Shown here one piece after another: positions 16,418-25,576 of a DNA stretch of 64,000 nt. The DNA lies in contig NZ_JNIJ01000027.1 in assembly GCF_000701345.1 (NCBI RefSeq), positions 30,421-94,420 on the forward strand, given 5' to 3'. The position numbers and the translations under genes were made by a program. The notes beneath the pieces are model-generated. The model worked only from the letters and a program-made list of their open reading frames with translations. It had not been told where the DNA came from and searched no databases. The stretch is from Bradyrhizobium sp. URHD0069. Lineage in GTDB: Bacteria; Pseudomonadota; Alphaproteobacteria; Rhizobiales; Xanthobacteraceae. Each line of letters opens with the position of its first letter. Positions within the stretch are counted from its first letter, which is position 1.

Positions 16418-18109
16418 TCAGCTCGCCAACGCAATTCCGCCCTCGGTCAGCCGCACAAAGCCGTGTTCGGCGACGGCGTTGCGGCCGCGATGCTTGGCGG
16501 CATAGAGGGCTGCATCTGCAGCCTCGACCAGGTCGCGCGGATGCTGCGCGTCGTTGGGTTTGGTGGAGGCTACGCCGACGCTGACGGTGACGGTTTGATA
16601 ACAGGAGGTCACATGGGGCATCGAAAGGTTCTGCACCGCTATGCGTACCATGTCGCCGATCTCGAGCGCTCGGTCTGCGCTGGTGTTCGGCAGCAGCAGG
16701 CAGAATTCCTCGCCGCCATAGCGCCCGGCAAAGCCCATGGTCTGGGCGGCAATTCCGGCCAGCGTTTCGCCGAGCCGGCCAAGGCAGATGTCGCCCTCGG
16801 GATGGCCATAGGTGTCATTGAACAGCTTGAAGTGATCGACGTCGATCATCAATAGCGAAAGCTCGCTGTCGTATTGCTGGGCCTTCATCCATTCGAAGTC
16901 GAGCCGGCTCTGGAATCCGCGCCGGTTGGCCAGCCCCGACAGCATGTCGATCGATGCGATCACGGTCAGCTGGTCATTGGTGGCGACCAGGTCGCGCTCG
17001 CGCTGTCCGAGTTGCGCCGCCATTGCATTGAATGCGCGGGCCAGCGGAACAAATTCCGCCGGCAGGCGGTTGCGCGCTGCGCGCACCGACCAGTCGCCCT
17101 CGCCGAAGCGTCTGGCTATCGCTGCCATCATTTCGACCGGCTGGATGATGAGCTTCTCTGCGGCGATCAGCGCGCCGAGCAGAACGAACAGGCAGACGAA
17201 GCCGAGTAGCAGATAGGCCGTGCGAATCTCGTGGTTGATGGCGGCCGACACCTTGGCTTCGTCGATGCTCACGATCAGCCGCGCTTGGGTGCCCGGAATG
17301 CGCACGAATTTGACGGTGCGTTTCGATCCATCGGCGGTGATGAACGAGAGCGACCCCTCAGGCTTCTCCGAGCCGATCGCCTTGTCGGCGATGGCGGACA
17401 ATAGCGGCACGCCATCCAGCGTACGCCCGATCATGCTGGCCTGATCCGCCGGCGCCGCCAGCACCGCACCTACGCTATCCACCAGCGCGGCCGTAATACC
17501 GGGACGTCCGCCGAGATTGCCCATGATCCTCGACATCCAGTCGAAATTGATGGCGGCGAGGATGACGGAGTCCGCCTCGTCACTGATGGCAGATACCGGA
17601 TAGGCCGCCATCACGACTGGGATGTCGGTAAGCTTGGCGAACAGAAAGTCGCTGAAGACAAAGTCGCGGCTCTCGCGCGCCTTCTTGAGATACGGCCGGT
17701 CACTGAGGTCGGCGCCGACAAAGACGTTGCTTGTCGAGCATTGAACCCGTCCGTCGCCGTCTACAATCAGCAAAGCGCGAATCCACGGCAGGTTGGTAGG
17801 CAGGCTGGCGCGCAACATGTCGCAACTCCGGCCGATGCCTCCGCCCGTCGCACGGATATAGGCCGTCGACTTCAATACGGTCTCGACTGACGAGATGACT
17901 TCGCGCTGCGCATCGACGCTGTGCTGTGCGAGATTAGAGAATTCCTGGGAGGCTAGCGCGATCTGTTTGGAGCGGGTGTCCTCAAGCGAACGGGCGCGTT
18001 CAAGCATCAAAGGGGCCACCAGGATCAGCGCCAGCAATGCGAGCCGCGCGCGGATTCCGAGAAGCTGCTTGAGTTTCACTCTTTTGCGGTTGAAATTAAT
18101 GCGTGACAT
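16418..18109 (-). CDS. Membrane diguanylate cyclase with Cache sensor, HAMP and GGDEF domains
   Basis: Probable synthesis of cyclic di-GMP in response to a periplasmic signal. From the ATG at 18109 the 563-residue protein has a first membrane helix (about 17-34), a periplasmic dCache-like region (about 40-270, with LIVDGDGRVQCSTSN and DRPYLKKARESRDFVFSD), a second helix near 285-305, a HAMP linker, and a GGDEF domain from about 370. The active-site loop is RYGGEEF. The RxxD inhibitory site normally five residues before GGEEF is absent (QTMGFAG there), so product inhibition may be missing. An alternative start 42 bp upstream has weaker support. Confidence 0.9.
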   Translation of the reverse strand: MSRINFNRKRVKLKQLLGIRARLALLALILVAPLMLERARSLEDTRSKQIALASQEFSNLAQHSVDAQREVISSVETVLKSTAYIRATGGGIGRSCDMLRASLPTNLPWIRALLIVDGDGRVQCSTSNVFVGADLSDRPYLKKARESRDFVFSDFLFAKLTDIPVVMAAYPVSAISDEADSVILAAINFDWMSRIMGNLGGRPGITAALVDSVGAVLAAPADQASMIGRTLDGVPLLSAIADKAIGSEKPEGSLSFITADGSKRTVKFVRIPGTQARLIVSIDEAKVSAAINHEIRTAYLLLGFVCLFVLLGALIAAEKLIIQPVEMMAAIARRFGEGDWSVRAARNRLPAEFVPLARAFNAMAAQLGQRERDLVATNDQLTVIASIDMLSGLANRRGFQSRLDFEWMKAQQYDSELSLLMIDVDHFKLFNDTYGHPEGDICLGRLGETLAGIAAQTMGFAGRYGGEEFCLLLPNTSADRALEIGDMVRIAVQNLSMPHVTSCYQTVTVSVGVASTKPNDAQHPRDLVEAADAALYAAKHRGRNAVAEHGFVRLTEGGIALAS

Positions 18110-18214
18110 CGTCGTCCCCGACCCCCACGCAGGGTAGAGAAAAGGGTTCAAGAAGCCTTTCCTGAACTTGGTAAAATTGGAACGAACCCCGTAAATCTAC
18201 GACCGAGAGGTGAC

Positions 18215-18904
18215 ATGGCGCCCGAAAACTCTTCGCCGATAACCCCGGATTTACCAAACGGGCTTGCTAGCGTGGAGCACGAGATCGCGCGCGCGTGCAA
18301 GGACGCGCGCCGGGACCGCTCTTCGGTAAAGCTGATCGCGGTGTCCAAGACCTTCGGCGCCGATGCCATTACGCCTGTCATCAGGGCCGGACAGCGCATA
18401 TTCGGCGAAAATCGCGTGCAGGAAGCCAAAGCAAAGTGGCCAGGGTTAATGTCGGCTTACCCCGGCATTGCCTTGCATCTGATCGGGCCGCTGCAATCCA
18501 ACAAGGCGAAAGAGGCCGTGGCGCTGTTCGATGCCATTCATTCGGTCGACCGACCGAGCATTTGCCAAGCGTTAGCCAAGGAAATCGATTCTCAAAGCCG
18601 CCGGCCGCAACTATTCGTTCAGCTCAATACCGGCGAAGAGCCGCAGAAGGCCGGCATCGCGCCGGGCGAGGCCGACGCCTTCATTGCCGGCTGCCGCGAG
18701 AAATATGGCTTGGAAATTTCCGGCCTGATGTGCATTCCGCCGGTCAACGACGCGCCGGCGCCGCATTTCGCGTTGACCGCGAAGATCGCGGCGCGCAACG
18801 GCTTGAAGAACCTCTCGATGGGCATGAGCGCCGATTTTGCTGTCGCAATTCAATTAGGTGCGACCCATGTGCGCGTCGGCTCGGCGATTTTCGGGCACCG
18901 CTAG
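18215..18904 (+). CDS. yggS: Pyridoxal phosphate homeostasis protein (YggS/PLPBP family)
   Basis: PLP-binding protein without known catalysis that buffers vitamin B6 and amino-acid pools. The 229-residue protein shows KLIAVSKTF with the PLP-binding Lys near 46, FGENRVQEAKAKW near 68-80, LHLIGPLQSNKAKEAV near 91-106, and the C-terminal LSMGMSADFAVAIQLGATHVRVGSAIFG phosphate-binding region (residues about 197-224). Length is typical. It is transcribed divergently from the diguanylate cyclase, whose start is 105 bp away. Confidence 0.95.
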   Translation: MAPENSSPITPDLPNGLASVEHEIARACKDARRDRSSVKLIAVSKTFGADAITPVIRAGQRIFGENRVQEAKAKWPGLMSAYPGIALHLIGPLQSNKAKEAVALFDAIHSVDRPSICQALAKEIDSQSRRPQLFVQLNTGEEPQKAGIAPGEADAFIAGCREKYGLEISGLMCIPPVNDAPAPHFALTAKIAARNGLKNLSMGMSADFAVAIQLGATHVRVGSAIFGHR

Positions 18905-19071
18905 TTCTTGCTTCTTTGAAGGAGAGGGAGACCGTACTCCGGATGCTGCGCAACGCGCCACTTGCGGCGGGTGCGCCGCTGATCTGGGGCCATGATCATG
19001 CGATATCTACCATAGGTTTCGGCCCCGCGATGCATCGTGAAGAACGCTGCGCCGCGTCCGGGGCACGGCTG

Positions 19072-19515
19072 CTATCCGATCACGATCTTCGTCTCAGGCC
19101 CCAGCCGTTGCAGCAAGCGCAGCATCGCGGCCTTTGTCATCGAAACGCATCCGGCGGTCGGTGAGAAATTCTCCCGCGCCAGATGCAAGAATACCGCGCT
19201 GCCGCGGCCGGCGATGCGCGGCGAGCTGTTGTGATCGATCTCGACAATAAAATCGTAGAGTTGATCGTCGCGCTTGAGGCGATCGCCGCCGCGATCGCGA
19301 TCCAGCCGCACCGCCTGGTTGTAGTGTCGGCTGTTCGGATCTTCGCACCAGGCGTCCTCGGGCCCGATGGCGCGAACCGGCAAGAATGTGCGTGGCCTCG
19401 GGTGACGGTCGGCGCGCCACCACAATTGCCGTGGCCGGAACGTGCCCTTGGGGGTCCCGCCGTCGCCCTCGCGCTTGTTGGCCCTGATGCCGCCGCGTCC
19501 GAGTGCGACCGGCAC
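19072..19515 (-). CDS. YkuD-type L,D-transpeptidase family protein, start uncertain
   Basis: Cysteine enzyme family that cross-links or anchors proteins to peptidoglycan. The clear part has NKREGDGGTPKGTF, DAWCEDPNSRHYNQAVRL, DFIVEIDHN, GRGSAVFLHLAR and the catalytic segment FSPTAGCVSM near the C-terminus. The nearest in-frame start is GTG at 19515. However, family-like sequence continues upstream in the same frame (AIRIRPAAGRPCRGWLTADG, to about 19575) with no ATG, GTG or TTG codon before about 19690. Either an unusual start such as CTG or ATT is used, or the 5' end is damaged. It converges on yggS. Confidence 0.75.
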   Translation of the reverse strand: MPVALGRGGIRANKREGDGGTPKGTFRPRQLWWRADRHPRPRTFLPVRAIGPEDAWCEDPNSRHYNQAVRLDRDRGGDRLKRDDQLYDFIVEIDHNSSPRIAGRGSAVFLHLARENFSPTAGCVSMTKAAMLRLLQRLGPETKIVIG

Positions 19516-19876
19516 GGTCTGCCCGTCGGCGGTCAGCCAGCCCCGGCAGGGGCGGCCGGCGGCGGGACGAATCCTGATCGCGGACCACGGCCGATCACGC
19601 AGTCTAATATGATAAGCTATTGAAATAGCAAAGCTTTCCTTGTAGATTGCAAGCCCCTCGGTTGCCTCGTCGGCTGCAAATATTCTATGTCACCGCATTA
19701 CGGCACATTCATCCAAATCGGTCCGAATTCTGGAATAGACTGCGCCTCGACTTGTGAATTCGTAACAGTCTCCTACTTCAATACGAAGCAAGACTCGACA
19801 TACCCTGACCCAACAAATCAAGATTCGGCTGAAGGCGCTTCCGCTTGCATCCGCCGCCCCCAAGAGGATGGTACCC

Positions 19877-20563
19877 ATGGCCAATGCCCGCAAGATCCTG
19901 ATCGTGGATGACGATACCGATCTGCGCGATACGCTGGTGGAGCAATTATCGCTGCACGACGAATTTGAAGCCTCCGCCGTCGATACCGGCGCCAAAGGCG
20001 CCAGCGCCGCCAAGACCAACTCGCCCGATCTCGTGCTGATGGATGTCGGGCTGCCGGATACCGATGGCCGCGAAGTCGTGCGCAGCCTGCGCAAGGGCGG
20101 CTTCAAGGCGCCGATCATCATGCTCACCGGGCACGATACCGATTCGGACACCATTCTCGGGCTCGAATCCGGCGCCAATGACTATGTCGCCAAGCCGTTT
20201 CGCTTCGCGGTGCTGCTGGCGCGGATCCGGGCACAGCTCCGCCAGCATGAAGCCAGCGAAGATGCGGTGTTTTCCGTCGGTCCCTACAGCTTCCGGCCCG
20301 GCTCCAAGATGCTCACCGGCGCAAACGCCAGGAAGGTGCGGTTGACCGAAAAGGAGACCGCGATCTTGCGCTTTCTCTACCGGGCCGGGCAGCTGCCGGT
20401 ATCGCGCGAGACGCTGCTGCAGGAAGTATGGGGCTACAATTCGGGCGTCACCACCCACACCCTGGAAACCCACATCTACCGGTTGCGGCAGAAGATCGAG
20501 AAAGATGCCGCCAATCCCGAGATACTGGTCACGGAAGCCGGTGGCTACAAGCTGGTGCCGTGA
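19877..20563 (+). CDS. OmpR/PhoB-family response regulator
   Basis: Two-component transcription regulator. From the ATG at 19877 (MANARKILIVDDDTDLRDTL, 228 aa) there is a receiver domain with the acidic pocket DDD at 11-13, the phosphoacceptor Asp in LVLMDVGLPD near 55, Thr in MLTGHD and Lys in VAKPF. A C-terminal winged helix follows with LTEKETAILRFLYRAG and THTLETHIYRLRQKIE. AGAGG lies at a fitting distance upstream, which decides against the ATG at 19868. No sensor kinase is adjacent, so it is an orphan. The 63 bp gap to the next gene suggests cotranscription with the cyclic-nucleotide-type domain protein. Confidence 0.93.
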   Translation: MANARKILIVDDDTDLRDTLVEQLSLHDEFEASAVDTGAKGASAAKTNSPDLVLMDVGLPDTDGREVVRSLRKGGFKAPIIMLTGHDTDSDTILGLESGANDYVAKPFRFAVLLARIRAQLRQHEASEDAVFSVGPYSFRPGSKMLTGANARKVRLTEKETAILRFLYRAGQLPVSRETLLQEVWGYNSGVTTHTLETHIYRLRQKIEKDAANPEILVTEAGGYKLVP

Positions 20564-20626
20564 TACGATTCCGACGGCGATTCGTGTCAATCGGCCCAAC
20601 TAGCAAGTCCCGATCAGCGGTTCTGC

Positions 20627-21070
20627 ATGTCGATCGAAGATGATCTTGCCCTGCTTGAGCGCGTCCCGACACTAAGCCTGTTGGGGACGGCGGCCCTGCG
20701 CATGCTGGCCATCGGCTCCGAGCAGCGCGATTTCGTGCGAGGAGAGGTGCTCTTCAACTTGGGCGATGATGCCGATGCGGGCTTTATCGTTCAGCGCGGC
20801 GCGTTCCGAATTGCGGACGGCGCGGGCGCGGAAATTATCGTCGGTCCGGGCGCGTTGATCGGCGAACTCGCGCTGATCGCCGCGATGAAGCGGCCGTCGA
20901 CCGCAACCGCGCTGGAACATTCCTCAGTGATCCGCGTCTCGCGCAGCCTGTTTCAGCGCGTGCTGGAAAGCGATTCCGCGGCCGCGCGCCGGCTGCGCGA
21001 TGAATTCGCCAGCCGCACCAGCCAGATCGCCAGCGAAATTCTGATGGCGGGCGCCAAGCTGAATATTTGA
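20627..21070 (+). CDS. Cyclic nucleotide-binding-like domain protein
   Basis: A 147-residue protein consisting essentially of one cNMP-binding beta-roll: RGEVLFNLGDDADAGFIVQRG near 39-59 and GPGALIGELALI near 82-93, the phosphate-binding cassette region. A helical tail follows. It lacks the helix-turn-helix of CRP proteins, so it is not itself a transcription factor. Whether it binds a nucleotide is unknown, because the Arg of the usual cassette (xRxA) is not clearly present. It follows the response regulator on the same strand. Confidence 0.85.
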   Translation: MSIEDDLALLERVPTLSLLGTAALRMLAIGSEQRDFVRGEVLFNLGDDADAGFIVQRGAFRIADGAGAEIIVGPGALIGELALIAAMKRPSTATALEHSSVIRVSRSLFQRVLESDSAAARRLRDEFASRTSQIASEILMAGAKLNI

Positions 21071-21083
21071 TTGGTCACTCCAG

Positions 21084-21190
21084 GATGCACCTCTCGGCGC
21101 AGGCCCGGAATCCATGCTGTCGATGGTGTTATGGATTCCGGCTCGCTCGTTTCACTCGCGCCCTCAGATGTGCAATTGCACACCGGGGAT
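21084..21190. repeat. Inverted repeat between convergent genes
   Basis: CCGGAATCCAT (21105-21115) and ATGGATTCCGG (21131-21141) are perfect inverted arms. They lie between the ends of the cNMP-domain gene and xthA, and can form a hairpin on either transcript. The style matches the other dispersed palindromes, and it may act as a two-way terminator. Confidence 0.5.
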
Positions 21191-21206
21191 GACGAAGTAG
21201 CTCGTA

Positions 21207-22022
21207 TCACACCTCCAGCGTCACCGTGACCGGCACGTGGTCGGACGGCCGCTCCCAGCCGCGCGCATCGCGGGCGATCTTGAAGTCGCTGACACTCGCC
21301 TTGAGGGCCGGTGACACCCAGATATGATCGAGCCGGCGTCCGCGATCGGCGAGCGTCCAGTCCGCGGCGCGGTAGCTCCACCAGGTATAGACTTTTTCCG
21401 ACAGCGGAATGCGTTCGCGCGCGACATCGATCCATTCGCCGTGCGCTTGAGCTGCCAGAAGTTTCTCGCATTCGATCGGCGTGTGCGACACCACTTTTAA
21501 CAGCTGCTTGTGCGACCACACGTCGTTCTCATGCGGCGCCACGTTGAGATCGCCCACGAGAATATGCCGGTCATCGCCGCGCGGATGTAACGGCTCGCAC
21601 GCTTTCATCTCGTCGAGAAACTGCAGCTTGTGTTCGAATTTGGGATTGAGCGCGGGATCGGCAATATCGCCGCCGGCCGGAACGTAGAAATTATGCAGCA
21701 CCAGCGGCTTCGACAGCTGCGCCTTTTCGCCGAACGCCACGGAGATGTGGCGCGAATCGAGTTTGTCGCAGAAGGTGCGAATGTCGGTTGTCTCGAACGG
21801 CAGTTTCGAGATCACCGCGACGCCGTGATAGCCCTTCTGTCCGTTCAGCGCCACGTGCTCATAGCCAAGGCGTTTGAAGCGTTTCAGCGGAAACGCGTCG
21901 TCGATGCATTTGGTTTCCTGCAGGCACAGCACATCCGGCCGCACCGACTTCAAGAATTTCGCGACGAGATCGATGCGCAGGCGCACCGAATTGATGTTCC
22001 AGGTGGTCAGGGAGAAGCGCAT
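21207..22022 (-). CDS. xthA: Exodeoxyribonuclease III
   Basis: Base-excision repair enzyme: AP endonuclease and 3' exonuclease/phosphatase. The 271-residue protein has the EEP-fold motifs LTTWNINSVRLR near the start, LCLQETKCID with the metal-binding Glu near 35, HNFYVPAGGD, ILVGDLNVAPHENDVW near 150-165, RRLDHIWVS near 235, and the catalytic SDHVPV near the C-terminus. All expected residues are present. It is followed on the complementary side by a dispersed repeat and lolA upstream. Confidence 0.95.
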   Translation of the reverse strand: MRFSLTTWNINSVRLRIDLVAKFLKSVRPDVLCLQETKCIDDAFPLKRFKRLGYEHVALNGQKGYHGVAVISKLPFETTDIRTFCDKLDSRHISVAFGEKAQLSKPLVLHNFYVPAGGDIADPALNPKFEHKLQFLDEMKACEPLHPRGDDRHILVGDLNVAPHENDVWSHKQLLKVVSHTPIECEKLLAAQAHGEWIDVARERIPLSEKVYTWWSYRAADWTLADRGRRLDHIWVSPALKASVSDFKIARDARGWERPSDHVPVTVTLEV

Positions 22023-22058
22023 GGAGATGGTGTATCAGTGCAAGCGAAAAATGACACG

Positions 22059-22163
22059 CCTCATCCTTTAGGAGCGGCCACTTGGCCGCGTCTCGAAGGA
22101 TGGGTTCATTGTGCGGGCATCCCTCGAGGCGCACGCCAAGAGGGCGCGCTCGCCAGGATGAGG
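22059..22163. repeat. Dispersed repeat with CCTCATCC/GGATGAGG ends
   Basis: The xthA-lolA spacer is bounded by CCTCATCCT (22059-22067) and AGGATGAGG (22155-22163) and contains internal dyads such as GCGGCCACTTGGCCGC. It belongs to a second repeat type, different from the CGTCATTCC family at 13042 and 32353. Confidence 0.65.
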
Positions 22164-22170
22164 TGAGTAT

Positions 22171-23007
22171 CTAGCCCGGCGGCGTCGAGTAGTTGGTGAA
22201 GTCGATCTTGAACAGGCCGGGATCGACTTTCTTGGAGCTGTCGAGATTATAGATCGCAACCGTGGTGTCATAGCCCTGCGGATCGGTCACGGTCCACTGC
22301 TTGAGCTGTCCGTCCTTGGCGCCGACCATCAGCATCAGGCGGCTGGTGCCGATCAGCGCCTGCTTTTCCTCGATAGTGATGCTGATGAAGATGTCGTCGG
22401 CCGTCACGTTCACGACATTGGTGTCTTTCAGAAGGTCGATGCGGTCAGACAACAGGTATCGAAGCGGCGTCTGCGACAACGGATAGATGTCCTGGGTCGC
22501 TAGCTTGCGGTCGCGCACCGCCAGCGACGATCCATCGGCGATAATCGCGATCGGGCTCGGCGCCTCATATTCAAAACGCACCTTGCCGGGCTTCTGAATG
22601 TAAAATTCGCCCTTGGTCTTGCTGCCGTCAGGTCCGACCTGGACGAAATTTCCGACCAGCGTCTGCAGCGATGACAGATAGGAGCTCACCTTGGCGGCTT
22701 GCGCCCTTTGATTGGCATCGAAGGTCGCAAAAATATTGGCAGGGAGGTTCCGGTGTGGATCGGGAATCACCGGGGTAGGCGGCGGAGCGGGAGTTGCCCC
22801 GGTCGTCATCGGACCTTTCTGCAGGTCGGACGCGCTCAACTGAATGTTGCCGCGAGCCTTCGGTGCGGGTTTTGGGATCGGAACGTTCTGCGCGGCACTC
22901 GGCGTCCCGATGCCGATGATCGATGCGGCGATCAGCGAGGCCAACCCGGTACGCAAGCCCCGGACACCGAGCCGTTCTGCCATTCCAGGTTTTAGATTTC
23001 TATTCAA
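22171..23007 (-). CDS. lolA: Outer-membrane lipoprotein carrier LolA-like protein
   Basis: Periplasmic chaperone that carries lipoproteins from the inner to the outer membrane. The protein has an N-terminal signal peptide (GLASLIAASIIGIGTPSAAQ) and a proline-rich linker. The LolA fold follows, with KVSSYLSSLQTLVGNFVQVG, GEFYIQKPGKVRFEYEAP and LSQTPLRYLLSDRIDL. Two starts are possible: TTG at 23007 (278 aa, with AGGATGA upstream) and ATG at 22983 (270 aa, MAERLGVRGL). The longer frame is given. ftsK lies immediately upstream on the same strand. Confidence 0.88.
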   Translation of the reverse strand: MNRNLKPGMAERLGVRGLRTGLASLIAASIIGIGTPSAAQNVPIPKPAPKARGNIQLSASDLQKGPMTTGATPAPPPTPVIPDPHRNLPANIFATFDANQRAQAAKVSSYLSSLQTLVGNFVQVGPDGSKTKGEFYIQKPGKVRFEYEAPSPIAIIADGSSLAVRDRKLATQDIYPLSQTPLRYLLSDRIDLLKDTNVVNVTADDIFISITIEEKQALIGTSRLMLMVGAKDGQLKQWTVTDPQGYDTTVAIYNLDSSKKVDPGLFKIDFTNYSTPPG

Positions 23008-23122
23008 CGCGTCATCCTACCCGGCTTTGGGCCATTTTACCGTGCTTTCGACAAAAGCAGATATGGTTTTTCCGTGAAAATATAATGGCTGATGAGGTAA
23101 CCCTTTGGTCCGATGACGTCTC

Positions 23123-25564
23123 TCAAAAGCGGCTTTCTTCTTCTTCGATCAGAATTTCGCGCTTTCCGGCGTGATTGGCCTGCCCGACAATGCCCTCGAG
23201 TTCCATTCGCTCCATCAGCGAGGCGGCGCGGTTATATCCGATCTGCAGCCGGCGCTGAATGTAGCTGGTGGAGGCCTTGCGGTCGCGCTTGACGATCGCT
23301 ACCGCCTGCGAGAATAGGTCGCCGCCACCGTCGGCACCCATGCCGGAGGCATCGAACACCGCGCCATCTTCGTCGGTCGGCTCTTCCGCGGTGACCGCCT
23401 CGAGGTACTCGGGCTGGCCCTGCGATTTGAGATGGCGCACCACCTTCTCGACCTCTTCGTCCGAAACGAAAGGTCCGTGCACGCGGCTGATGCGTCCGCC
23501 GCCGGCCATATAGAGCATGTCGCCCTGTCCGAGCAGCTGTTCGGCGCCCATCTCGCCCAGGATGGTGCGGCTGTCGATCTTCGAGGTGACCTGAAACGAG
23601 ATGCGGGTCGGGAAGTTTGCCTTGATGGTGCCGGTGATGACGTCGACTGAGGGTCGTTGCGTTGCGAGAATCACATGCAGGCCCGCGGCGCGCGCCATTT
23701 GCGCCAGGCGCTGTACCGCGCCTTCGATATCCTTGCCGGCGACCATCATCAGATCGGCCATTTCATCGACGATGATAACGATAAAGGGCAGTGGCTCGAG
23801 GTCGAGCTTCTCTGCCTCGTAGATCGCCGTGCCGGTTTCCTTGTCGAAGCCGGTATGCACCGTGCGTGTCAGCTCCTCACCTTTGCTCCTGGCTTCCACC
23901 AGGCGCGCGTTGTAACCATCGATGTTGCGAACGCCGAGCTTGGACATTTTCTTGTAGCGCTCTTCCATCTCGCGCACCGCCCACTTCAGCGCGACCACGG
24001 CCTTCTTCGGGTCGGTCACGACCGGCGTCAGCAGATGCGGAATGCCGTCATAGACGGAGAGTTCGAGCATTTTCGGATCGACCATGATCAGGCGGCATTG
24101 ATCGGGCCGCAGCCGATAGACCAGGCTGAGGATCATGGTGTTGATGGCGACCGATTTGCCGGAGCCGGTGGTGCCGGCGATCAACAGATGCGGCATGCGC
24201 GCGAGATCGACGATGATGGATTCGCCGCCGATGTTCTTGCCGAGACAAAGCGGAAGCTTCGCGACCGATTCGTTGCCGTCTTTCACCGACAGCAATTCGC
24301 GCAAATAGACCTTTTCGCGATGCGCGTTCGGCAGTTCGATACCGATGGCGTTGCGGCCGGGAACGACGGCGACGCGCGCCGAGAGCGCGCTCATCGAACG
24401 CGCGATGTCGTCGGCGAGCCCGATGACGCGCGATGATTTGATGCCGGGGGCGGGCTCCAGTTCGTACAGCGTCACCACCGGGCCGGGATTCGCCTTGACG
24501 ATCTCACCGCGCACGCCGAAATCGCCAAGCACGCCTTCCAGCGCGCGGGAGTTGGAATCCAGTTCCGACTTGCTGAGCGGTTGGCGATCCGAAGCCCTCG
24601 GCGCGGTCAGCACTGAAATCGGCGGCAGGTCGAACTTGCCGGACGATTTGCGCAACGGCGCGCGTGGCTCAGCCTTCTTGCGCGTGCGGGCGACGGGAAT
24701 TTCCTCGTCGTCATCTTCCTCATTGTCGAGATCTTCTTCCGCCTGCGGTGCCAGCGACGGCGCCGCGCGGCCGCCAAGATCTGGCTCCTGGCGTTCGAAC
24801 GAAGAGGTTCGTGGCGCCGGCGCGCTCGCCACCAGCCAGCCGTAAGCCAACGTCAGTAATCGCCAGAGCCGCGCCTTCGCGCTCATCGCGGCATGAAACG
24901 CCCAGCCCAGCGAAACCGACCCGCCGTCATCTTCTTCCACGAATGGCCTGTCGTTGTCCTCGACCGGCGCCGGTTCCTCTTCTTGCGGGCGCGAGCCCAT
25001 GCCGCTCGCAATCAGGAATGTCGCGATCACAGCGGCGAAAAGGATGATGCCGAGTACTAGGCGATAGATAGTGCCGGGCGGACCGAACACGACCGCGGGC
25101 GCGCGCACCAGCGCATCGCCGACCACGCCGCCAAGCCCGGTAGGCAGCGGCCACGCCCCGCCCCGTGGCCAGCAGCTGGCAAAACCGGCCGATATCACCG
25201 TGCTGAGGATCCAGCACGCGATCCGCAGCGCTTCCCGGTCGAACGTTCGATGGGTCAGCATACGCCAGCCCCAGACCGCGACGGGGAGGATCAGCATGAT
25301 CGAGCCGAGGCCCAGAATCTGCATCAAAAGATCGGCGCCGATCGCGCCGGGATAGCCGAGGATGTTGCGGATCGCACGCGACGTCGCGTGGCTGAGGCTC
25401 GGATCCTGCACCGACCATGTCATCAGCGCCGCCGCCGCCATGCCGGCCAGGGCGATCAAGCTCAATCCGGCAAGTTCGCTAAGGCGCCGCGCCAAGGCTT
25501 GGCGGATCGACGCCGGCAACTGGCCGACCAGGGGAATGACGCGTTCGATCGCTGGCATGCTCAT
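23123..25564 (-). CDS. ftsK: DNA translocase FtsK
   Basis: Septal DNA pump that clears the chromosome terminus and activates XerCD recombination. The 813-residue protein has four or five N-terminal membrane helices (about 30-200), an acidic linker and the alpha/beta motor (SGKFDLPPISVLTAPRASD onward). It has Walker A AGTTGSGKSVAINTM near 480, Walker B PFIVIIVDEMADLMM near 595 and VILATQRPSVDVITG. The C-terminal gamma winged-helix domain (TSYIQRRLQIGYNRAASLMERME) reads KOPS sites. Length is normal for alphaproteobacteria. It sits 12 bp after the aminotransferase gene on the same strand. Confidence 0.96.
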   Translation of the reverse strand: MSMPAIERVIPLVGQLPASIRQALARRLSELAGLSLIALAGMAAAALMTWSVQDPSLSHATSRAIRNILGYPGAIGADLLMQILGLGSIMLILPVAVWGWRMLTHRTFDREALRIACWILSTVISAGFASCWPRGGAWPLPTGLGGVVGDALVRAPAVVFGPPGTIYRLVLGIILFAAVIATFLIASGMGSRPQEEEPAPVEDNDRPFVEEDDGGSVSLGWAFHAAMSAKARLWRLLTLAYGWLVASAPAPRTSSFERQEPDLGGRAAPSLAPQAEEDLDNEEDDDEEIPVARTRKKAEPRAPLRKSSGKFDLPPISVLTAPRASDRQPLSKSELDSNSRALEGVLGDFGVRGEIVKANPGPVVTLYELEPAPGIKSSRVIGLADDIARSMSALSARVAVVPGRNAIGIELPNAHREKVYLRELLSVKDGNESVAKLPLCLGKNIGGESIIVDLARMPHLLIAGTTGSGKSVAINTMILSLVYRLRPDQCRLIMVDPKMLELSVYDGIPHLLTPVVTDPKKAVVALKWAVREMEERYKKMSKLGVRNIDGYNARLVEARSKGEELTRTVHTGFDKETGTAIYEAEKLDLEPLPFIVIIVDEMADLMMVAGKDIEGAVQRLAQMARAAGLHVILATQRPSVDVITGTIKANFPTRISFQVTSKIDSRTILGEMGAEQLLGQGDMLYMAGGGRISRVHGPFVSDEEVEKVVRHLKSQGQPEYLEAVTAEEPTDEDGAVFDASGMGADGGGDLFSQAVAIVKRDRKASTSYIQRRLQIGYNRAASLMERMELEGIVGQANHAGKREILIEEEESRF

Positions 25565-25576
25565 GGGGCCCTGCGA

